A DNA stretch of 64,000 nucleotides from the NCBI RefSeq assembly GCF_050624435.1, contig NC_134537.1, positions 123,369,586-123,433,585 of the forward strand, in the 5' to 3' direction. Positions within the stretch are counted from its first letter, which is position 1. Each line of letters starts with the position of its first letter. Below the pieces are notes generated by a model. It was not told the DNA's origin. It saw nothing but the letters and a program-made list of their open reading frames with translations, and ran no database searches. Below, piece after piece: positions 34,280 to 45,719 of the stretch. Source of the DNA: Tenrec ecaudatus (lineage: Eukaryota > Chordata > Mammalia > Afrosoricida > Tenrecidae). The position numbers were made by a program, and so were the translations under genes.

Positions 34280-34790
34280 TAATTCTACTGGGTGAATCAG
34301 CTGCACAAGACCCCTTTAGGGTATTGAAAATCAAAGGTGTTACTTTAAGGACTAAGGTGCACCTGATGCAAGCCATGGTTTTTATTGCCCTATGTGCATG
34401 TGAAAGTTGGATACTGAGTGAAGAATTCCGACTGAAGAAAAAGCCATGTATTTGAATTGCGGTGCTGGAGAAGAATATTAAAAGTGCCATGGACTATTAC
34501 AAGGACAAACATCTGTCTCAGAAGAAGTAAGGTCAGAGTGCTCCTTAGAGGCAAGGAATAATTTGAACATGCTGTCAGGAGAGACGAGTTCCTAGAGAAG
34601 GACATCATGCTTGGTAAACTGGAGGGGCAGTAGAAGAGAGGAAGGCCCTCAGCAAGAGAGACTGACACAGTGGTGCAGCAGCGGGCTCAGGCACAGGAGC
34701 AATGGTGAGGATGATGTTGTGTGCAAAGGACCGCTATGATTAAATAGCACCTCCGCCACCATGAACATGGTGCAAATGGGTAACCATCAT
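34280..34790 (+). mobile_element. BovB/RTE C-terminal and 3' end
   Basis: Reads a broken LMQAMVF...CACESW segment, aligned with 'VKAMVFPVVMYGCESW' of BovB-type ORF2, then a GGACATCATGCTTGGTAAAC end block. Confidence 0.7.
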
Positions 34791-34920
34791 TAGTCCTCGG
34801 AGGGTGAAGGGAGTGGCTTGTTCCTAAGTCTGTTGCCAAGGAACTCCCAGCTTAACTGTCAGACAGTTTTAGAAACACAAACAGGACCTTGATTGCTTGG
34901 GAATTTCAAATAGTATTTTC

Positions 34921-35078
34921 TTTTTCTTTTTTTAAATCATTTTATTGTACGACTCTTGTTACAATCCATACATCAATTGTATCCGACATATTCGTACATA
35001 TATTCTATTGTTCTGTTTTAGACATTTACTTTTCATTGAGCCCTTGGGATCAGCTCTTTCCCACCCCTCCTCTTTTCT
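34921..35078 (-). mobile_element. Short L1-type insertion with target-site duplication
   Basis: Flanked by the perfect repeat TCAAATAGTATTTTC (34906-34920 and 35078-35092). T-rich tail at left, then AAATCATTTTATTGTACGAC. Confidence 0.9.
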
Positions 35079-35199
35079 CAAATAGTATTTTCATAAAAAA
35101 GAGTGAAAAGGCCAAACCGAATTATTTGTCCCACAAATAGATTGCCAGTTTCTGGGAGGTAGTTTGTGACTTCTGCTCATTCTTTTATTCACTCCCAAT

Positions 35200-35284
35200 A
35201 AAAGGGAGCTTCAAAAGTTCATGAAAAGACTCCATTATCTTTTCATTCCACTTTTACATGAACTTTATGAAGCCCCCTCATATA
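35200..35284. mobile_element. Mariner-like hairpin MITE (copy 2)
   Basis: GGGAGCTTCAAAAGTTCATG at left and CATGAACTTTATGAAGCCCC at right are inverted, flanked by TA-rich sequence. Confidence 0.75.
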
Positions 35285-35754
35285 CTTTAGCAAGGTGGTT
35301 TATTAGAAAAAGGGGGGAAAGCATAAAATATAATCTGTTTCCTTGAAGAGCTCACATTCTAATGGGGCAGTGGGTTCAGGAGAAAATACAAAGCAATGTG
35401 ATAAAGGCTTTACGAAGTTTTATGGGTGAAAGAAGACAGCTACTATAAGAGTTGGGGAAGGATTCAGAAGAGGTAGCATTGGAGCCAAGTACTCGCTTTC
35501 ACAATTTCAATCAAAACAATGACTTCTGAGCAGATCTGCTGGGTCAGTTAGATTCAAAGAAGAGAAGTCAACACCGAGGGTCATGGCAACAGTTAACAGA
35601 TTTTCATAAAGGGCACAAGATGATTCAGGGACTTACTCAGAAGATATTTTAAGCTGATTGAAAGCTGCATAGGTTAAAAAAAGGGCAAGGATTGTTCCCA
35701 TCCTGACAGGGTATCTGGTCATTCTTGGAGGGTAACAAGGCCTGTCCTAGGAGA

Positions 35755-36040
35755 ATTTCCTCTGGAAAGCTTACCCCTGCTACCCTACAACCCTGATCTT
35801 GTCCCTTCAGACTTCTTTTTCCCCAAACTCAAAGAACACTTCATAGGAATATGATTTGACAACTTCAAGTATGACAAAACTACAGTTTTGATATGGTGTA
35901 AATAGAAGAGTACAGATTTCTTCTAGAAGGACTAGAAAAAATGGAAGTGTCATCTGTAGAAGTGTATAGACATAGGTAAAAGATATGCTGAGAAACATCT
36001 TTATGTTTGTTAATATAATGGTCCTTATGATGTGTGGCAA
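35755..36040 (+). pseudogene. Decayed mariner transposase fragment
   Basis: The plus strand reads YNPDLVPSDFFFPKLKEHFI (35786-35845), the mariner YSPDLAP(S/C)DFFLFPxLKxHL region that holds the last catalytic aspartate. A stop (TGA) follows within a few codons. Only the C-terminal third is visible. Confidence 0.7.
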
Positions 36041-36044
36041 GTAT

Positions 36045-36068
36045 GTGCGTGTGTGTGTGTGTGTGTGT
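36045..36068. repeat. (GT)n microsatellite
   Basis: About eleven GT units with one GC interruption. Confidence 0.9.
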
Positions 36069-36349
36069 AAATGCTGTGGAGACCATGTCTAACTTCCTCT
36101 GGCTACACAAGGGAGGAGAATCTAACTTCACATCTGCCCAAGGACGATTCTTATGAGCCAGAGGTCAGCTATGCCTTCACACTCCAACTTCTTTACTTCA
36201 TTCTGACACCAGCCATCCTTCCCATAGAACCCACCTATTTCTCTGATGTGTTCCATTGTAGTGGCTATGCAGAACTCACAGACAATGCTCATGATTACAG
36301 GGAGTTATTAGGGAAGTTATCAGGTTACATCAAATTCTCAAAAAATTCA

Positions 36350-36475
36350 CAGCCATCAAGTTGATGCCGACTCATAGTCACCCTACAGGACAGGGTAGTA
36401 TAGTGCTCCTGTGCGTTTCCAAGACTGTAACTCTACTGGAGTAGAAAGCCACATCTTTCTCCCATGGAGTCTGAA
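36350..36475 (-). repeat. AfroSINE fragment
   Basis: CAAGTTGATGCCGACTCATA at left (reverse 3' end), ending TCTTTCTCCCATGGAG. Confidence 0.75.
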
Positions 36476-37329
36476 TGGAGATTAAAACTCAAAATGGAGT
36501 TTTCCCACTATGGACTGCAGCCTCCCAAGGGCTTCAGAACTTAAGCTCTTGTGCAGCTGATGACTTTTTCTGACCACAAGAACTATGAAGAGACACAAAG
36601 GAAACAGAATCTCTGTTCTGATGGAGTTGTCAAATAGTTCGCACACTCACTGGCTCATTTATCCAATACAGGTGATTGTATTGACTATGCTAGATTGAAA
36701 GACTGTAATAAATGATGTATTAAAAATGTTCTTTACAGAGCACACTACACCAGGCCCTGTAGGAAATCGAGGATAAGGTAACACTTACAAAGTCATGGCC
36801 CAGAAAACTAACTAAAATTACTATTTCAGATATAATAAACTTTTGACTAAGGGTAGACACTGTCCCCAGCAAATAAACCCAGCATTATCTTATCAAGTCA
36901 CATTAAGTAAAATGTATCCTTCCATTTAGTCTATGAAAAGAACAGAGAATTTAGTTTACACTTTTTTTGGTTGTTAGTACCAACTAGTACAAAACACGTT
37001 GTGAAGGAAAATAGAGGCAATTCCTCGTGGGAACTTCTACAAATATGGCTGAATTTATAGTTCCTTTCTTTGCATTTTCACATAAAACTAGTTGAGTCCC
37101 TACTATATTAGTCTGCCATTGCTGATGTAACAAATCACCTCAGTCCTAGTGGCTGAAAGCAACATACATTATCTTATAGTTCTGGCAGTCGAAAAGCATA
37201 CAATCAAAATGTCCAAGGGCTGCAATTCTCCTGAAAGTTTCACGAGATAATTCGCTTTCTAGCCTTTCTCAGCTTAGGGGCTGCCAGCATTCCTTCACTT
37301 GAGGCCTTTTCCTTGCTGAGATAGTAGAA

Positions 37330-37375
37330 CTCTGGGCCACCATGAGTCGAACTGACAGGATGGCAGTGACAGGTT
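37330..37375 (+). repeat. AfroSINE 3'-end fragment
   Basis: Short piece with ACCATGAGTCGAACTGACAG. Confidence 0.5.
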
Positions 37376-37964
37376 TGCTGGAAAGCTGCAATGGGAGCCC
37401 TAACTCCATTTGAATCTCTAGATGCGTTGAATTCTCACCACTGACAGGCAATGTGCAAAGATTCTCTTTCAGGACAGTGCCTGTTTGAAAGTGGATTGCT
37501 ACCACTACCACTACTCTAGCCAGCCCGGGAGGGGCAATCTTCCCCCAGGACTTGCTGGGGGAGGTCTTCATGGAAATCGGGGTACTAGAACTGCCTAATC
37601 TTAAGTCGTACCATGACCAGGGTGGGTGAGGGTCCTGAACCAATTTTGTAAGCTTTTCTGTTCTGTAAATAGTGTACTGTCCCACTCTTGAGCCTTTCCC
37701 CCCTTTAGTCTTGCTTGAATTCTGATGAAGTTGCCGGATCATGATTTTGTGAATTTCCATTGTTTTCTATATTTTATAATCTGGCCAAGTGGATATGAAT
37801 CTTGGCATTTCATTATGGCCTCATGCTGGAGGTCTCTTTTTTAAATTCTTTTGTCCTGTTTAAGACTTAATGGGTTACATTTCTATTGGGGGTCTTTCCC
37901 CACTTATAAGGATCTTATGATTACATTGCCATTTATAGTTGCTCTAGTGGTAGCTTATGGGTTA

Positions 37965-38085
37965 AGTGGTTGGGCTACTAACCAACCACAAAGTCAGAAA
38001 CCACCAGTGGGCTGGGGAGAGAAAGCCTCAGTTCTACTCAGCACTATAGGATCACTATGAGTGAGAATGGGCTCTGCGTCAGACG
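37965..38085 (+). repeat. AfroSINE fragment
   Basis: GGTTGGGCTACTAACCAACC head, then ATAGGATCACTATGAGTGAG. Confidence 0.7.
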
Positions 38086-38297
38086 TTTTTTAGTTTCTAT
38101 TTAATTTCAATTCTCAGCATGTTTCAGATTAAAACTGAGCCCCAGGATTCCTCACCCCACCCTATCCCTGGACCCACAGGATTTTTATGGCAGCAGCTTA
38201 TGATAAACCTATATTCTGAGAATCCAACCCCTTCCCCTTAAATTATATATAGATTTATATTGCAGGCAGAGAAAATGTTTCTTGTTCATGCTACCAA

Positions 38298-38480
38298 AAT
38301 TTATTTAAAGATCATTTTACTGGGGGCTCTTATAACAATCTATGTATCAACTGTAACAAGCATATTTGTATTGTTGCCATTACTTTGACATGTACTTTCT
38401 ATTGAGTCCTTGGTATCAGCTCCTTTCCCCCCTCCCCACCCCCACCCTCGTGACCCCTTGATAAATTATTTTCAGTTTCT
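38298..38480 (-). mobile_element. L1-type 3'-end fragment
   Basis: ATCATTTTACTGGGGGCTCT to CCTTGGTATCAGCTCC; sits 260 bases upstream of the CFAP97 CpG island. Confidence 0.75.
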
Positions 38481-38739
38481 ATCTTGTTGATAGAACAAGT
38501 GGTTGTCTGAACTGCTTCGCTATTATCAACACAAGGGCACAGCCGCCTCATTAGTGTTTTGGTAAGGAAGTACAAGTTAGGACGTCTTTTTGTAATTAAC
38601 CACAACTAGCTGCACCAGCATCACTGCTAAGAGCAAAGGGACGCATCCTTAGCACATCGCTGGTGCCCTGGGCTTGGACGATTTGTTTGTTCACTTCCCT
38701 CGGCCCAGTGGCCCCGACCCCAAGTTGAGGGACCCTAGC

Positions 38740-38970
38740 GGGGTGGCCCGCCCTCTCCGGGCCGCCTGCGGGTCCACCTCGCCCTCAGACGGCAAGCTCT
38801 AGGTAACCTTTGGCCAGGGGTCGGGCTACCACCTCCTCCCCGCGGCGCTCGAGGCTGGCGGCGCGCAACCTCCTTCCCTTTCGGCTCTCTCCGCCTCCGG
38901 AAGTGGGCGTTGACGGCGCTCGGGCGCGCGCGCCGCTGGCAGTTACGTGGAGAGGCTGCGGAAGCGCGCC
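38740..38970 (+). promoter_or_regulatory. CFAP97: CFAP97 core promoter region
   Basis: TATA-less CpG promoter upstream of and overlapping exon 1. An alternating GCGCACGCGCACGCGCA tract at 38974-38990, just inside the probable transcribed part, resembles tandem NRF1 sites and could adopt Z-DNA. A CRE-like half site (TTACGT) is at about 38942. The exact start site is not visible. Confidence 0.5.
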
Positions 38971-39053
38971 GACGCGCACGCGCACGCGCAGCTCAACGCA
39001 CCGCGCTCGCCCGCGCCCGCCCGCGCGGGGGCTGTAGCGACGGCGGCTCGCAG
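38930..39053 (+). other. CFAP97: CFAP97 exon 1, non-coding (5' boundary approximate)
   Basis: The exon ends at 39053 with the consensus donor CAG|GTGAGT. The start is a guess within the CpG island. It contains no start codon that extends into exon 2; translation begins 16 bases into exon 2, as in the human gene with its non-coding first exon. Intron 1 (39054-48861) is filled with AfroSINEs and L1-type fragments. Confidence 0.6.
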
Positions 39054-40287
39054 GTGAGTGGCGCCCTCCCCCTCCCCCCTTCCGCGGAGCGCACGCCCCG
39101 CGTCGCCTCACCAGAGCCGGGGGAGCGGCCTGCCTTCGGGGTAGGTACCCGCAGCCTGCGCGGGAGATGGGGCCGGCCCGCCCGCCTGCGGCCGCGGCTC
39201 GCGCCTCCTGCGGCTCTCGGGCCGGCCCGGCCCCTCGGGCGGGGGCGTAGCCACCACAAAGGCTTCGGAGCCCGCGGCGGGCCGGTCCGCGAGGCGGCCC
39301 ACTCCGCACCCGCCCTCGGTGCGAACGGCCGGCCTGCCCTCCAGACGTGCTCGGGGGTGGGCGTCGGCGTCAGCTCCGGGCCGCTCCGGAGATGTAGTCG
39401 CGACCCCGAGGCGAGCTCCCACCACCGCCGTCCACTTCCACGGATCCCCCCCGGGCCGGGGGCCCCGACGGCCCGACCGGCAGTTAGCTTCTGCCGATTC
39501 CCGAGGTTAGCGGGTCGGGAGCCGAGCCTCGGGCGCCTGGAAAACAAGCGTCTGCTTTGGCGGAGATTTTCTCGGACCCAGTTGGAAGCTGGGGATTCTT
39601 CTCTCGGTCCCTTGGTCTCAATACAAAAATACGCCCGTAGCTTATTTCCCCGACTCCCAGGCTGCTCTAGGGAAAAGGGAAGAACTTGCTTCCACTGAAT
39701 ACGAGAAAGGTTATTGTGGTCTGGTGAACTACCAACATGCCGGTGAAAAGAATCTTTACCACTAGATTAAGTCCATCCCTTAAGTCATCGCCTAAATTGA
39801 ATGCTACACACTTGGGTGTAAATGCATTTTCATATCAAACGGGTTCCTTGGGGGATGAAACTGTTGGGTAAATTTCTGTGAAAATTAAGTCACCTAACGG
39901 AATGGTTAAATCCTTACAAGCATCCTGGTGTATCTGTGCCCATGGGTGGGTTTTGACTCCTCAGCCCTGTCGGGAAGGGTTTCCTAGGGCTGGAATTTGA
40001 AGGGAGCAGATCTCCACCCCATTTCTCCCTGGGAGCAGCTGCTGGTGCTTTCAGACCTCTGGCCCTTGGCTTGTCAGCGGGGTGCTTAGCCCAGGGCTCC
40101 TTTCCAATAACCTTTTCTGTTGGATATCGGGAACCACCAGTGACCCCTGAAAAGTCGTTCAGGCACCGTGGCCGTGATCGCCTCTGAAAACTTGTCTGTT
40201 TACAGCGGCAGATGCTTACAACTCTTAGAGGATGCATGGCTGTCTTGGAAATGGAGAGATGACCCTAGCTGTTCCTGGGGGGTGGGG

Positions 40288-40360
40288 CGTGTGTGTGTGT
40301 GTGTGTGTGTGTAGGGGGCAAGTTGAGAGGGCAGTTAGGTGTGTGTGTGTGTGTGTGTGT
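40288..40360. repeat. Two (GT)n tracts with a repeated 28 bp spacer
   Basis: GT tracts at about 40290-40312 and 40339-40360, each followed by GGGGGCAAGTTGAGAGGGCA. Confidence 0.9.
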
Positions 40361-40368
40361 TTAGGGGG

Positions 40369-40629
40369 CAAGTTGAGAGGGCAGTTAGGGGTGAACCATT
40401 ACGTAAACTAGCTCAGGGAAATTTAAGTGGTTTCTCTACCTTCACAGTCAGCGAAGACCAGCACTGGGACTCCATCTTTAAGTCTCTGAATTCCAAACGC
40501 AAGTTGAGAGGGCAGTTAGGGGTGAACCATTACGTAAACTAGCTCAGGGAAATTTAAGGGGTTTCTCTGCCTTCACAGTCAGCGAAGACCAGCACTGGGA
40601 CTCCATCTTTAAGTCTCTGAATTCCAAAC
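40369..40629. repeat. 131 bp tandem duplication
   Basis: Unit 1 starts at 40369 and unit 2 at 40500. The 130 bases compared differ at two positions (T/G and A/G). A very recent local duplication. Confidence 0.95.
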
Positions 40630-40687
40630 TCTTTCATCTGGTAGATATTCTTCCACTACCTAATACTAGTCAGGCGCTAGGGAAATG

Positions 40688-40900
40688 AAGGAGTTGTGCT
40701 GGTATAATGGTTACAAGTTCGGCTGCATCCCTGCAAGGTTAGCAGTTTGAAACCACCAGCCTCTCCTCAGGAGAAAAATGGGACTTTCTACACCAGTTAA
40801 CAGGTGCATTGTTGGAAACTTAAAGAAGGCAGTTCTAACCTGTCTTGCAGGATTGCTGTGAGTCGATATTGACTCGCTGGCATGAATTTGGTTTGGGGTT
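40688..40900 (+). repeat. AfroSINE
   Basis: TGTGCTGGTATAATGGTTAC head; ends GTGAGTCGATATTGACTCGC. Confidence 0.85.
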
Positions 40901-41594
40901 CAGAATATGAAGATGAGTAGGACATCACTAGCGCTCAAACTGATAAGAAAAACCAAGAAATTATTAGTTATGGAAAAACAATTTCAGAGAAATATCTATA
41001 ATTTGTCTTATGGATAGTAAGATAGAGCCAGTTCATAAAATGTTATTCTTTAATTCCGTCTCCTCCTAATTGGATGGATTTCCATTGCAGCATCTCAGCA
41101 AGTGGGCAATCCAGGTTTTGTTCTTAGTGAATTATCTAGTGACTCCATCTTACAAAACAGCCCATTCCATATATGAAAGTTCTACCTCAGACTGCAGATA
41201 ACAGGTCTAAAGTCTTTTGTCTCACAGACTTTCAAGTAGCTGAATGTACTTTTTTCCTTAGACATTACTTTTATAAGGCATTAATTCCTATTCTTTAAGT
41301 CATTAAAAAAAAGACTTGATGTGGGGCCACTGGACTTTACTCATCCTCTGACAGAAGGTGGGGAGGGAGAATGATTATTAGTAATAGCACAGGGCTGATG
41401 ACTGACTAGTGATGGTCAGCCATGCCTCTACCCTGCCTACCTTTTTACTGAATCTGATACCAGTCGCCCTCCCAGGACATGATCTACTTTTCCTGGGTTT
41501 GCTAATTTGTTGCACCAACCACTCAGACCTCACAGATCTGTTCACAAGTAGGGGGTTTATTCCTTGTAGTAACGGGTGAAGTTTAGATCAGAAA

Positions 41595-41725
41595 TGACTC
41601 ATGGTAGAACTCTTTGATAGGACAGATGAGGCTTTTTGTTTCCATAAAGATTTATAGATGGAAACACACACAAAAGGATCACTCTGAGTGTAAATCTCAG
41701 AATTGGTGTGATGGCAACAGGTACT
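41595..41725 (+). repeat. AfroSINE 3' part
   Basis: TCCATAAAGATTTATAGATG then AGAATTGGTGTGATGGCAAC. Confidence 0.65.
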
Positions 41726-42164
41726 AGTTTTTTGTTACTAAATTTTACTTGCTTCAATGTAAAAATAGAAACACCGGGAATATGCTGGCTCCCCAGCTAG
41801 ACTTCCTAGGTTCAAATTTTGACTCTTCTACAATCTAGCTTTGTGACTTATCATATCTATGAATCTCTGCTGCTCAGGTTCCTCTTCTCTGTCAATACAG
41901 CTATGGGTACCGAATGAATTAATCAATGTAGACGTGCTTAGCACAGTGTTTAGAAGGTAGCAAAGGCTATCTTATGTAGCTCTATTAACTGCATTGCCCA
42001 TTTAACCAGAACCTTTGAATCTTTATTTGCAACTGCCCATCTCAGTTCTCTTTTATTCAAAAGTGTAAAAGCAGACTTGCCACTAACTAGTAATTTTATT
42101 TGTGCAAATCCCTTGAGCTTCACTAGGCTTTTGATTTCTTGAAAAGAGCCTTGGCAAGTCAAGC

Positions 42165-43020
42165 CCACTAGTGGCACCTTGAAAGAGAAATGAGACTATC
42201 TGCGCCTGTGAAGCTTTACAACCTCAGAAACCTTGTATGGTCACTAGGAGTCAGAATCCACTCAATGGCAGTGGGTTTTTGTTTCCGCAAAGGAATAGTT
42301 AAAGTGCTTGGCTGCTAAATGGAGGGTTGAGAGTTCAAACTAACTAGCCACTCCTCAGGAGAAAGATGTTGACAATCTACTTTTATTAAGATGAAAAACA
42401 GGGAAACCCTGTGGGGCAGTCTATTCTGTGCTACAGGATCACTGTGAATCAGAATTGACTCTCGTGATAGTTGTGTCCTCATTCCAGGAAAAGGAGTAGA
42501 GTCATTTTCTTCCACGAGTGTTGGGGAACTAGGAGAATAATAATGGTGGGAAAGAGTATTACTAGCCCTAATACTTAGTATGTGCTGTGTGGTTGGACGG
42601 AGATCCCCACAAGGCTGGGACTTCAAAACCACCTGCAGTTCTGAGGGAGACAACACTTTCTAATCGTGATACGATTTCCCGTCTCAGAAACCCTGAGGGG
42701 GTGGCTATGAGTTGGCATCAATTTGCCATGACAGTGAGTTTGTGCTGGTGAGGCAGGTTACACGTTGGGTTGCTAACTGAAAGGTCAGTAGCTTGAGTCC
42801 ACCAGCCACTCTGAAAGAAGGACACATTCTGTAAAGAGGTACAGTCTCAGAAGCCCTGGGGAGCAGTTCTGCTCTGCTGTGCTCTGCTCTGCGGGGCACT
42901 GTCTACTAGCAAACTCAGAGGGAGAAAGATAAGATAAAGCTGTGCTTCTGCAAAGATTTATAGCCGCGGAAACCCCATGTAGGAACAATATGAGTCAATT
43001 GATGGCAGTGGGCTTGGTTT
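42165..43020 (+). repeat. Cluster of five AfroSINE copies in the same orientation
   Basis: Copies at about 42165-42275, 42295-42470, 42585-42740, 42745-42900 and 42905-43020, each plus strand and variably truncated. Recurrent blocks are 'gggtcactatgagtcagaat' and 'cagtgagtttgtgctgg' variants. Confidence 0.75.
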
Positions 43021-43223
43021 TAGAACACCATCATAAGGAACTTTACATAGGTTTCTTGTAAAGTTATCAATGATCAACTAACAGCAATTCTTTTGTTATG
43101 TCATCATGTGGCAGGGGTAAGGAGGAAAGCAGAATGGAAGCATTTCAAAGTTGATAACTTCAGAATCGTCCTATTTACCACAAATTTTTGAAATTTACTA
43201 CACTTTAGAAAAGGAATTTTGGT

Positions 43224-43691
43224 GTGAGGGGCGATGCTGGGAGAGTGGAGGGTGAGTGGGTTGGAAAGGGGGAACTGATTACAAGGATCCACATGTGACC
43301 TCTTCCCTGGGAAGAGGGACAGCAGAGAAGGGGGGGGGAGGGGAGACTCCGGAAAAGGCAAGATATGACAAAATAACGATGTATAAATTACCAAGGGCAC
43401 ATGAGGGAGGGGGGAAAAAAAAGAGGACCTGATGCAAAGGGCTTAAGTGGAGAGCAAATGCTTTGAGAATGATTGGGGCAGGGAATGTATGGATGTGCTT
43501 TATACAATTGATGTATGGATTGTGATAAGAGTTCTATGAGTCCCTAATAAAATGTAAAAAAAGAAAAGAGAAAAAAATGATTAGGGAAAAGAATGTACAG
43601 ATGTGCTTTATACAATTGATGTATGTGTATGTATGGACTGTGATAAGAGTTGTATGAGCCCCTAATAAATTGTTTAAATAATAAAAAAATT
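43224..43691 (+). mobile_element. L1-type insertion with a duplicated 3' end and target-site duplication
   Basis: Flanked by the perfect 16-base repeat GAAAAGGAATTTTGGT (43208-43223 and 43692-43707). It has two successive 3' ends: one finishing CCCTAATAAAATGTAAAA near 43556 and, after a purine-rich linker, a second finishing CCCCTAATAAATTGTTT near 43676. Confidence 0.92.
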
Positions 43692-44094
43692 GAAAAGGAA
43701 TTTTGGTCACAAGCTCAGATAAGGATGGGGGTATTAAGTTAAAATTTTTTGTTACCTAGGGTAATACTTTTTAATATACCCAAAACTACTTCATTTAATT
43801 GGTGGTGAGATTTGCCCCAATATAATATGTTAGAAAAGCTGGTACATGGAAAATAAATCCAGCAAACAATGTGACAGACACTGGCATATGTGTCTTGTTC
43901 TCACGGTACAGACCATCCTTTTTCTTGCAACAGACTGTTCTCTAAAACCATATTGGTGAATATTTTCCTGCAAAAATATGTCTGTGATGGTAGGATCTTG
44001 TTATCTTACCGATTGTTTGCCATCAAATAAATTATGGCTGTCACAACAGTATTGTTAGTAATAGAAGAAATAGATTTTATATGATGGCTTCATA

Positions 44095-44152
44095 TACATA
44101 TATGAAGGGGCTTCAAAAAATTAATGGAAAATAGAATTGAAAGATAATAGAT
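44095..44152. mobile_element. Mariner-like hairpin MITE, left half (copy 3)
   Basis: GAAGGGGCTTCAAAAAATTA start; truncated at an L1 fragment. Confidence 0.6.
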
Positions 44153-44540
44153 GTACAACCGTTGTGGAATGAGATACAGATGTACCTAAACCAACTGGGA
44201 ATAGAAATCCCATACGATCCAACAATACCTCTGCTGAGTATGTATCCTAAAAAAGTAAGAGCCGTGTGTAACATGCTCTCCTGCGTTCCTGACAGTACTG
44301 TTCACAATAGCAAGGAATTGGAAACAGCCCAAAAGTTTGTCAGTAGAAGAATGGATAAAAAAACCTCGGTACGTACATCCTGGAATATTATGCATCACTG
44401 AGAAACAGTGATGAAACCACAAAGCACTCTATGACAATTATGGGTGTGGAGAACATTATGCTGAGTGAAGTTAGTCAATCACGAGATGACAAACACTGTG
44501 TGAGACCACTACTATCAGGATAAACAAGCTCTTGAGATTG
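44153..44540 (+). mobile_element. L1 ORF2 C-terminal fragment
   Basis: Reads LGIEIPYDPTIPLLSMYPKK and VHNSKELETAQ, the well-known end of mammalian L1 ORF2, with later stops; ends with a TGTGAGACCACTACTATCAG block. Confidence 0.85.
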
Positions 44541-44791
44541 TCTAATAAATTTACTGTGTTCATATGTTCTTTGATTTTTGTGACATGTTTTAATTCTAAA
44601 GACATAGTTTTGCCTTAGTGAATGAGTGCTATTGACATTTTTTACTTGTGTCGAACCCTCATTGTTTTCTTAAACATTGGTCATTCACTTTGAAGTTTTT
44701 CAATCTTTATAACTGAACATCCATGCATTGTAATCTAAAAAGGTGTCCTGCATATGTATATTTTTCTTTTCTTAATAGTATTTTAAATTCT

Positions 44792-44977
44792 TTTTTTTTT
44801 TTAAGCAAAAGGGAAGAAATTGATTGGCACCCATATGGGAAACCCTAGAGTGGCCCAGCATACCCTGGTCTGTAGGCATGCCTAGCAAAGGGTCATACCA
44901 TTCACTGTACCCCCATGCCCCAGAGGGACTCCCCTTGAGCCAAGCCCTAAAGCTCCAGAACTGGCTGGGGGTGGGGA
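44792..44977 (-). mobile_element. Retrocopy of unknown RNA with target-site duplication
   Basis: Flanked by the 15-base repeat AGTATTTTAAATTCT (44777-44791 and 44978-44992), T-tract at left, so inserted on the minus strand. The 175-base body is not an AfroSINE, L1 or RTE sequence I recognise. It looks like a 3'-derived retrocopy of a cellular transcript. Confidence 0.8.
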
Positions 44978-45039
44978 AGTATTTTAAATTCTAAACCACT
45001 GACTTGATTGATGTTGCCCTGTTCAATATTTGCATTCAT

Positions 45040-45300
45040 GAAGTGATCACTGAATATATGGGTGCTGTAGCAAAGTATAGTAAAGAAATGACAATGGTGC
45101 CCAGCTATCAGAAGGAATCACATTTGGAGTCTTACTGACTTGTCACAGCAGGTCAGCTATAACAAGTACTCCAGTCTGTGTGATCCAAGGATTGTAAATA
45201 ATCAAATACAAGATCAGAGGAAGGAATTGTACTTGAGTCTAAACTCTGAGCACTCAGTTGTAGATCTTTACAGGAGCTTAAAGCCTCATCTTTCTCATAG
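45040..45300 (+). mobile_element. Old L1-type fragment
   Basis: TGCCCAGCTATCAGAAGGAA and GTGTGATCCAAGGATTGTAA blocks match 32400-32590. Confidence 0.6.
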
Positions 45301-45509
45301 TTGCCAGTGGAAGCCCTTTTAAATTAATTCCTTTATAATCAATACTCTAGGCATATTAGAATTTATTTGTGCTTTCTGGTACTAGTTCTGTTTTCTCTTG
45401 GCTTCCTAAAATGAATCAGCTGCCTTCCAAAAAGCCCTCATTTTTTCCACAGGATAACAGCTTTAGAGGTCAAACTGTGTAGGATTTCAGGGGTTATAAA
45501 AAAATAGAT

Positions 45510-45561
45510 TTGTTAGATAGTGAAATTTTTTTCCATAAACTTTTTGAAGCCTTATCATATC
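45510..45561. mobile_element. Mariner-like hairpin MITE, right half (copy 4)
   Basis: TTTCCATAAACTTTTTGAAG then CCTTATCATATC. Confidence 0.6.
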
Positions 45562-45719
45562 TTAAACCAGACCCCTTTTTAACACAGACTTATGTGACAC
45601 AAGGAGACATATTTAACACACTGAAATATATATTGGAAGTAAAAAAGTTGTTGCTAGTGATCAAAGACATATATGCATTCATATTTATTCCTTGATTTTA
45701 CCTTTTTAGATTTCTTCTT

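Larger units (their letters stand above)
22861..38739. other. Intergenic region between SNX25 and CFAP97
   Basis: About 16 kb separates the two CpG islands. It is made of AfroSINEs, L1-type 3' fragments, RTE 3' fragments, mariner debris and unlabelled AT-rich DNA (notably 23210-24040, 27040-27500, 28120-29230, 29740-30130, 35285-35750, 36490-37320). A possible old dispersed repeat is at about 27840-28110. No exon is recognised. Confidence 0.6.
38740..39550. other. CpG island 2 (CFAP97 promoter)
   Basis: This GC-rich, CpG-dense block of about 0.8 kb includes the non-coding first exon of CFAP97 and its splice donor. It lies 16 kb from CpG island 1, so the two divergent genes appear to have separate promoters here. 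Confidence 0.85.

Noticed and set aside
38785-39698. Long open frames on both strands in CpG island 2
   Set aside because: Low-complexity Arg/Pro/Gly/Ala products over a promoter and non-coding exon; no recognisable protein.
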